Shown: positions 6,289 to 10,942 of the stretch, one piece after another
Numbering within the stretch: the first letter of the stretch is position 1
Layout of the letters: each line of letters opens with the position of its first letter
Assembly (NCBI GenBank): GCA_947174825.1
Contig: CAMWKN010000017.1
Coordinates: 1 to 10,942 of the forward strand
DNA: 10,942 bases
Direction of reading: 5' to 3'
Origin: an uncultured Clostridium sp.
GTDB lineage: Bacteria; Bacillota_A; Clostridia; Lachnospirales; Lachnospiraceae
Translations under genes and position numbers: made by a program
The notes under the pieces: generated by a model
Seen by the model: the letters and a program-made list of their open reading frames with translations, nothing else
What the model was told of the DNA's origin: nothing
Databases searched by the model: none

Positions 6289-7383
6289 ATGGCAAATGAA
6301 GTAAAAATTGACGAGAATAAAAGAAAAGCATTGGAGTCCGCTTTATCACAGATTGAGAAAGCATATGGCAAGGGTTCCGTTATGAAATTAGGGGATAATC
6401 TGCATTTGAATGTAGATACCGTTCCTTCCGGGTCTTTGGGACTGGATCTGGCATTAGGGGTTGGCGGAGTGCCAAAGGGTAGAGTGGTTGAGATCTATGG
6501 ACCGGAATCTGGTGGTAAGACAACGGTAGCATTACATATGGTCGCAGAAGTCCAGAAAAAAGGCGGTATTGCAGGATTTATTGATGCAGAGCATGCCTTA
6601 GATCCGGTATATGCCAAAAATATTGGTGTTGATATTGACAATCTCTATATCTCCCAGCCGGATACCGGGGAGCAGGCGTTGGAGATTACGGAAACCATGG
6701 TAAGGTCAGGTGCCGTAGATATTGTTATTGTGGATTCTGTGGCTGCACTGGTGCCAAAGGCAGAGATTGAGGGTGAAATGGGAGATTCCCATGTAGGTCT
6801 GCAGGCCAGACTGATGTCGCAGGCACTTAGGAAACTGACCGCTATTATTGGTAAGACGAATTGTACGGTTATCTTTATTAATCAGTTGCGAGAGAAGGTT
6901 GGCGTTATGTTTGGCAATCCTGAGACAACTACAGGTGGTCGTGCACTGAAATACTACTCTTCCATTCGTTTGGAGGTTCGTCGGGGAGAGCAGATTAAAA
7001 AGGATGGAGAGGCAGTTGGTAACCGCACCAAGATCAAAGTTGTCAAGAACAAAGTGGCGCCCCCATTCCGTACAGCAGAGGTGGATATTATCTTTGGAGA
7101 AGGAATATCCAGAGAGGGAGATATTCTGGATCTGGCTGCCAATGAAGATATTGTAAACAAGAGTGGTGCATGGTATGCATACAATGGAGAAAAGATTGGT
7201 CAGGGCAGGGAGAATGCAAAGCAGTTTTTGAAGGAGAATCCGGATCTGATGGAAGAAATTTCTCAGAAGGTTAGGGATAAATACGCACAGGCAAATACAA
7301 CGGAAGAAGAGGATGTGCCAAAGCCGGAGAAAGTGGTGAAATCCCCAACACCTAAGAAGGCAACTGTAGAAGCAAGTGAGTAA
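6289..7383 (+). CDS. recA: Recombinase RecA
   Basis: This 364-residue protein is a full-length RecA, the ATP-dependent strand-exchange protein that forms filaments on single-stranded DNA and triggers LexA self-cleavage. The N-terminal helix (residues 1-33) is followed by the ATPase core. Walker A is GPESGGKT (71-78), with Gly75 where Escherichia coli RecA has Ser70. Walker B is [10 protein letters not shown]. The [21 protein letters not shown] stretch holds loop L2, and the C-terminal domain ends in an acidic EEED patch followed by a Lys/Pro-rich tail. ATG 6289 follows AGAAAGGA at about nine bases. Expression is under the consensus promoter and LexA box just upstream. recX follows after a repeat array, without a terminator of the usual type. 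Confidence 0.97.
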   Translation: MANEVKIDENKRKALESALSQIEKAYGKGSVMKLGDNLHLNVDTVPSGSLGLDLALGVGGVPKGRVVEIYGPESGGKTTVALHMVAEVQKKGGIAGFIDAEHALDPVYAKNIGVDIDNLYISQPDTGEQALEITETMVRSGAVDIVIVDSVAALVPKAEIEGEMGDSHVGLQARLMSQALRKLTAIIGKTNCTVIFINQLREKVGVMFGNPETTTGGRALKYYSSIRLEVRRGEQIKKDGEAVGNRTKIKVVKNKVAPPFRTAEVDIIFGEGISREGDILDLAANEDIVNKSGAWYAYNGEKIGQGRENAKQFLKENPDLMEEISQKVRDKYAQANTTEEEDVPKPEKVVKSPTPKKATVEASE

Positions 7384-7570
7384 GACTTGAAGTTTCACTA
7401 ACGCATAAAACATTATGCGAAGTGAAACAAAGTCAAGTCTAGAAGTTTCATTAACGCATGAAAAGCATTATGCGAAGTGAAACAAAGTCAAGTCTAGAAG
7501 TTTCATTAACGCATGAAAAATATTATGCGAAGTGAAACAAAGTCAAGTCTGGAAGTCTCACTAACACATA
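7384..7570 (+). repeat. Tandem hairpin repeat array between recA and recX
   Basis: Units start at GAAG 7389, 7442, 7497 and 7552, with periods of 53, 55 and 55 bases. Three are full and the last is a 19-base remnant that runs into the recX ribosome binding region. Each full unit folds as GTTTCAY...GTGAAAC (7 bp) outside CGCATRA...TTATGCG (7 bp), for example 7392-7398/7422-7428 and 7402-7408/7413-7419. In unit 1 an outer GACTTGA (7384-7390) also pairs with TCAAGTC (7433-7439). The stem changes from unit 1 to units 2 and 3 (C to T, A to G) leave U-G and G-U pairs in the plus-strand RNA. The units differ little from one another, and there are no unique spacers. Confidence 0.9.
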
Positions 7571-7589
7571 GCAATCAGAGGGAATCGTG

Positions 7590-8045
7590 ATGGAAGATGA
7601 GATACTAAGGGCAAAGAAAAAAGCAATGTCATTGTTACAACATATGGACCGGACTGAATGGGAACTTCGTTCAAAACTAGAAAAAGCAGGGTTTGCGGAG
7701 GAACCCATTCGGGAGGCGGTTGAGTATGTGAGAAGTTTTCATTATATTGATGACGAGCGCTATGCATTCCGCTTTGTGGAAATTTACTGTGAGTCCAGAA
7801 GTATCTGGCGTATTCGTCAGGATCTTCAAAAGAAGCATATTCCGGATGAATTGATTACATTAGCGTTAGAGGAAATAGAATATGATGACAGCCGGGCGTT
7901 GGAGAAGGCGATGAATAAAATTTTGCCTCAGATTGACGGGGAACTATCCTATCAGGAAAGGCAAAAGATTATAGCAAAGCTATATCGGAAAGGCTTCCGG
8001 GTGGACCAAATTGTTAGCCAATTGGAAAAGAGGGGTATTGCTTGA
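7590..8045 (+). CDS. recX: Regulatory protein RecX
   Basis: This 151-residue, all-helical basic protein matches RecX, which binds in the groove of the RecA filament and limits filament growth and ATPase activity. It shows the tandem three-helix repeats of the family: DRTEWELRSKLEKAGF followed by AVEYVRSFHYIDDERYA, then SIWRIRQDLQKKHIPDELI, then QERQKIIAKLYRKGFRVDQIV near the end. The length is normal for a short Firmicutes RecX. ATG 7590 has AGAGGGA (7577-7583) six bases upstream; GTG 7587 in the same frame is possible but sits too close. It directly follows recA and is probably co-transcribed from the LexA-controlled promoter through the hairpin array. Its stop codon lies inside the -35 of the rny promoter. 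Confidence 0.92.
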   Translation: MEDEILRAKKKAMSLLQHMDRTEWELRSKLEKAGFAEEPIREAVEYVRSFHYIDDERYAFRFVEIYCESRSIWRIRQDLQKKHIPDELITLALEEIEYDDSRALEKAMNKILPQIDGELSYQERQKIIAKLYRKGFRVDQIVSQLEKRGIA

Positions 8046-8070
8046 CAGAGTTGCACAAAAAGTATAAAAT
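8042..8070 (+). promoter_or_regulatory. rny promoter overlapping the recX stop codon
   Basis: TTGACA (8042-8047) and TAAAAT (8065-8070) are separated by 17 bases. The TGA stop of recX (8043-8045) is part of the -35. Initiation near 8077 gives a leader of about 43 nt that contains a small TTGCA/TGCAA hairpin (8078-8082/8088-8092). rny can thus be expressed independently of the SOS-controlled recA-recX transcript. Confidence 0.75.
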
Positions 8071-8104
8071 TAATGTGTTGCATTGTGTGCAATGAATACT
8101 TATA

Positions 8105-8117
8105 AGGAGGTGCTCCT
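8105..8117 (+). promoter_or_regulatory. rny ribosome binding site inside a short hairpin
   Basis: The Shine-Dalgarno AAGGAGG (8104-8110) decides the TTG start at 8120, with a nine-base gap. AGGAG (8105-8109) can pair with CTCCT (8113-8117) across a three-base GTG loop, which would hide the ribosome binding site. Confidence 0.5.
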
Positions 8118-8119
8118 GT

Positions 8120-9688
8120 TTGATACCAATGGTTCTTAAAGTAGTAATAGCCATTGTGATTCTGGTTGTGATTATCGCCGCAACAGTGCTGATTTCCCAA
8201 TCCGTTGCAATCAAGAAGTATAAAGATTCTGAGGCGGAAAAATTAGGAAATGCAGAGGACAAGGCTCGTCAGATTATTGACGAAGCAGTCAAAACTGCAG
8301 AAACAAAAAAGCGCGAGGCACTGCTCGAAGCAAAAGAGGAAGCTCTAAAGAATAAAAATGAAATAGAGCGTGAGTCGAAAGAGAGAAGAGCAGAGATTCA
8401 GCGATATGAAAAACGAGTGTTATCAAAAGAGGAAGCTCTGGATAAGAAAGCGGATACGTTAGAGAAAAAGGAATCTAAGTTAAATGCAAAAGACGCTGAG
8501 TTAGATCGCTTGAAGGAAGAATTAGAGACGATCAAAAATAGTCATTTGCAAGAATTAGAGAAGATTTCAGGTCTAACGACCGAACAAGCAAAGGAATATT
8601 TGTTAAAATCTGTAGAAGAAGATGTGAAGCATGAAACTGCAGTTCTTGTGAAAGAAATGGAGCGGAAGGCAAAAGAAGAGGCTGATAAGAAAGCAAAAGA
8701 TTATGTTGTTACTGCGATTCAGCGATGTGCAGCGGATCATGTAGCAGAGACAACCATTTCGGTAGTACCATTGCCGAATGAAGAAATGAAAGGACGTATC
8801 ATAGGTCGAGAGGGTAGAAATATTCGTACTTTGGAGACTTTGACCGGAGTAAACTTGATCATTGATGATACACCGGAAGCAGTTGTATTATCTGGTTTTG
8901 ATGGTGTGAGACGGGAAATTGCCCGTATTGCATTAGAAAAATTGATTGTGGATGGTAGAATTCATCCTGCCAGAATTGAAGAAATGGTGGAAAAAGCACA
9001 GCGAGATGTGGAATCCATGATCCGTGAAGAGGGTGAAGCAGCAACCTTGGAGGTAGGCGTTCATGGAATTAATCCGGAATTGATTCGATTACTGGGCAGA
9101 ATGAAATTTAGAACCAGTTACGGGCAGAATGCATTAAAGCATTCCATTGAAGTAGCACATTTATCCGGTCTGTTAGCAGGAGAAATCGGAGAAGATGTCC
9201 GTTTGGCAAAGAGAGCCGGATTGCTTCATGATATTGGTAAATCTGTAGATCAGGAAATGGAAGGAACTCATGTCCAGATCGGTGCAGAACTTTGCCGTAA
9301 GTATAAGGAGTCAGGTATTATTATCAATGCTGTGGAAGCACACCACAGTGATGTGGAGCCAGAGACTTTGATTGCGTGTATTGTACAGGCTGCTGATACG
9401 ATTTCTGCAGCGCGACCTGGAGCACGTAGAGAGACACTGGAAACATATACAAACAGATTGAAACAGTTAGAAGATATTTCAAATAGCTTTAAGGGAGTTG
9501 AGAAGTCATTTGCTATTCAGGCAGGACGAGAAGTCCGTGTTATGGTGGTGCCAGATCGGGTATCGGATGATGATATGGTTCTGTTAGCAAGAGACATCGC
9601 AAAGCAAGTAGAAGACGAATTAAAATATCCTGGTCAGATCAAGGTAAATGTAATTCGTGAATCCAGAGTTACCGATTATGCAAAATAA
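8120..9688 (+). CDS. rny: Ribonuclease Y
   Basis: This 522-residue protein is RNase Y, the membrane-anchored endoribonuclease that starts mRNA decay and some riboswitch turnover in many Firmicutes. The domains are in the expected order. An N-terminal membrane helix (about 4-27) is followed by a long charged coiled coil (about 30-190, runs of [19 protein letters not shown] type). A KH RNA-binding domain follows ([10 protein letters not shown], 225-234). The HD domain has KHS (His341), LLHDIGK (His370-Asp371) and EAHHSD as metal ligands. The C-terminal region is conserved and ends in RVTDYAK. TTG 8120 is taken as the start because AAGGAGG lies nine bases before it; ATG 8129 would be 18 bases away. 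Its own promoter and a strong terminator bound it, so it is a single-gene unit next to recA-recX. Confidence 0.96.
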   Translation: MIPMVLKVVIAIVILVVIIAATVLISQSVAIKKYKDSEAEKLGNAEDKARQIIDEAVKTAETKKREALLEAKEEALKNKNEIERESKERRAEIQRYEKRVLSKEEALDKKADTLEKKESKLNAKDAELDRLKEELETIKNSHLQELEKISGLTTEQAKEYLLKSVEEDVKHETAVLVKEMERKAKEEADKKAKDYVVTAIQRCAADHVAETTISVVPLPNEEMKGRIIGREGRNIRTLETLTGVNLIIDDTPEAVVLSGFDGVRREIARIALEKLIVDGRIHPARIEEMVEKAQRDVESMIREEGEAATLEVGVHGINPELIRLLGRMKFRTSYGQNALKHSIEVAHLSGLLAGEIGEDVRLAKRAGLLHDIGKSVDQEMEGTHVQIGAELCRKYKESGIIINAVEAHHSDVEPETLIACIVQAADTISAARPGARRETLETYTNRLKQLEDISNSFKGVEKSFAIQAGREVRVMVVPDRVSDDDMVLLARDIAKQVEDELKYPGQIKVNVIRESRVTDYAK

Positions 9689-9711
9689 TCGCAATGGTTT
9701 GAAACATGAGC

Positions 9712-9741
9712 AAAAGAGGTCGTCGTCAGACGACCTCTTTT
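9712..9741 (+). terminator. Intrinsic terminator after rny
   Basis: AAAAGAGGTCGTC (9712-9724) pairs perfectly with GACGACCTCTTTT (9729-9741) around a GTCA loop. The stem ends in a T-run preceded by a matching A-run, so it may also work for the minus strand. No minus-strand gene is seen on its right. Confidence 0.9.
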
Positions 9742-9823
9742 ATCGAATAGGAAACTCTTTGTTAACAGTAAATTATTTTGTATTCCATAGAATCTGGCAA
9801 TCAATGGATGGAGGACTTGAGAT

Positions 9824-10942
9824 ATGGTTTTATTACGGGGTGGTACAGAAAAGAAGATAAAGGGAAATATGCCGGATAACCATGATAGCATAGTCGGGGA
9901 AGCAGACAGTCAGACAGAAGGTTATTATGCGGCGGTGGATATTGGTACTACTACACTCTCCATTGATGTATATGATCAGGATGGAAAATATATTGGTGGC
10001 TGTGCAGAAAATAATGCACAGGGACAATTGGGCAGTGATGTGATGATGCGCCTGATGCATGCTTCGGAAGGCAGACAAGAGAAGTTACACATAATGATAA
10101 AGGATCAAATTTATCAACTTCTCGGGCAAATTCTGGCAGACACAGAGGAGCGTACAACACTATCTGATGCAGATAATGGTGCTATTAATAGCGACAAAGC
10201 TGGGCAGCTTGAAATACATTCTGAGAGAGATAAAGCTGGACAGTCCAAGGTATATTATGAGAGGGAACGGCAAGGTGATGATCGATTGGCATATTTGCGC
10301 AAGGTCTCTGTGGTAGGGAATACCGTAATGTGCCATCTGTTTTTGAATAAAGATACAACAGGGCTTAGAGGGACTCCTTTCCATACTGCCTATCAGGGAA
10401 GCTATCGGCTTTATGGGAAAGATTTGGGATGGTCAGCCTGCTCTGAGGCGGAGGTGGTTGTTCTGCCTGGAATTGCAGTTCATGTGGGGGCAGATGCAGC
10501 GGCTGTTTTTATGGCAGAGCAGTTATGGCAGGAAAATCGGATTCAATTAGCGATCGACCTTGGGACAAATGCAGAGATTTTATTAAATTGCAGGGGGCAG
10601 CTTTGGGTGTGTTCTGCTGCAGCAGGTCCCGCGTTTGAGGGGAAAGGCATTTCCTGTGGATGCAGGGGAGGAGCTGGTGCCATCAGCGCCGTGAAATTAA
10701 ATCGTGCCAATGGTAATATTTTGTTAGATGTTGTGCCAGAGCCGGTAAGTGGTATATTATTGCCCAAGGGAATTTGTGGCTCTGGTCTGGTGGACCTGAT
10801 AGCAGAATTATTGGAAAATAAATTGTTACAGCCAGACGGATATCTGCTTTCCCAAATGGAAGCAAAAGAACTGGGAATCCATCACCTTCTTGCAGGACGT
10901 TTGGAGGAAAGAAATGGAGAGACGCGATTTAGTTTATATGAA
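9824..10942 (+). CDS. ASKHA/DUF4445 protein (corrinoid-activation type), 3' partial
   Basis: The frame from ATG 9824 (GGAGGA at 9810-9815, eight bases away) stays open for 373 codons to the right edge. It has ASKHA-fold ATP-binding motifs: AAVDIGTTTLSIDVYD (36-51, phosphate 1), VSVVGNTVMCHLFL (161-174), LPGIAVHVGADAAAV (214-228), LAIDLGTNAEILL (242-254, phosphate 2), AAAGPAFEGKGISCGCRGGAGAI (265-287) and GICGSGLVDLIAEL (316-329). These match the C-terminal half of reductive activators of corrinoid proteins (RACo/RamA-like, DUF4445). The family normally has an N-terminal 2Fe-2S ferredoxin domain and a linker; here the ASKHA core begins within about 35 residues, so the electron-transfer module is missing. 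A poorly conserved stretch (about 107-155) includes a 12-residue tandem repeat. Its partner methyltransferase or corrinoid protein is not in the window. A weak promoter may lie at 9759-9793. Confidence 0.8.
   Translation, partial: MVLLRGGTEKKIKGNMPDNHDSIVGEADSQTEGYYAAVDIGTTTLSIDVYDQDGKYIGGCAENNAQGQLGSDVMMRLMHASEGRQEKLHIMIKDQIYQLLGQILADTEERTTLSDADNGAINSDKAGQLEIHSERDKAGQSKVYYERERQGDDRLAYLRKVSVVGNTVMCHLFLNKDTTGLRGTPFHTAYQGSYRLYGKDLGWSACSEAEVVVLPGIAVHVGADAAAVFMAEQLWQENRIQLAIDLGTNAEILLNCRGQLWVCSAAAGPAFEGKGISCGCRGGAGAISAVKLNRANGNILLDVVPEPVSGILLPKGICGSGLVDLIAELLENKLLQPDGYLLSQMEAKELGIHHLLAGRLEERNGETRFSLYE
10193..10264 (+). repeat. In-frame 36-bp tandem duplication in the ASKHA gene
   Basis: Copies at 10193-10228 and 10229-10264 share GAYAAAGCTGGRCAG and end in GAGAGR. 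They encode DKAGQLEIHSER and DKAGQSKVYYER (residues 124-147). The multiple-of-three length keeps the frame, and the copies have already diverged. It lies in a charged, poorly conserved loop before VSVVGNTVM. Confidence 0.75.

Noticed and set aside
6706..7413. Long minus-strand open frame opposite recA
   Set aside because: It is a shadow of recA coding constraint, with no ribosome binding site or recognisable protein features.
7384..7570. CRISPR array
   Set aside because: The repeats are directly tandem with no unique spacers, each unit is itself a hairpin, and no cas genes are near.

Overview
The window looks like a chromosomal piece of a low-to-moderate GC member of the Firmicutes (Bacillota), most likely class Clostridia and plausibly Lachnospiraceae. 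The evidence is the recA-recX-rny gene order, a Gram-positive LexA box, AGGAGG-type ribosome binding sites, DUF1292 and DUF1653 proteins, and a surface-type protein built from GLUG-like repeats. The family assignment is inference; no rRNA or other taxonomic marker is present.

Left part (1-3779). The window opens inside a long GLUG/beta-helix repeat protein whose true start lies off the left edge. A hairpin terminator follows, then a cytoplasmic NodB-type polysaccharide deacetylase-like protein, then a PnuC-family transporter. The transporter has its own near-consensus promoter and a leader of about 105 nt ending in an intrinsic terminator just before its ribosome binding site. That is the arrangement of a riboswitch or attenuator. 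About 260 bases after pnuC hold no gene that I can support, only AT-rich inverted repeats.

Middle (3780-6174). A DUF1292 protein is encoded on the minus strand. Facing away from it is a two-gene unit: a DUF1653-domain protein followed, with a 1-base stop/start overlap, by a two-helix membrane protein that I do not recognise. The leader of this unit carries three consecutive hairpins inside a 15-bp direct repeat.

Right part (6175-9741). This is a DNA-repair and RNA-decay block. recA sits behind a consensus promoter with a perfect LexA box. recX follows, separated from recA by an array of about 3.3 tandem hairpin repeats. rny (RNase Y) has its own promoter, whose -35 overlaps the recX stop codon, and a strong terminator. 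recA and recX form the expected SOS pair (recombinase plus its modulator). The hairpin array between them could set the ratio of the two through transcript stability or read-through.

Right edge (9742-10942). A 3'-truncated ASKHA/DUF4445 protein, related to reductive activators of corrinoid proteins, begins here. It lacks the usual N-terminal 2Fe-2S domain and carries a small internal tandem duplication.

No phage, transposase, CRISPR array, tRNA or rRNA was found. The most interesting non-coding signals are the recA-recX hairpin array, the pnuC leader and the structured leader of the DUF1653 unit.
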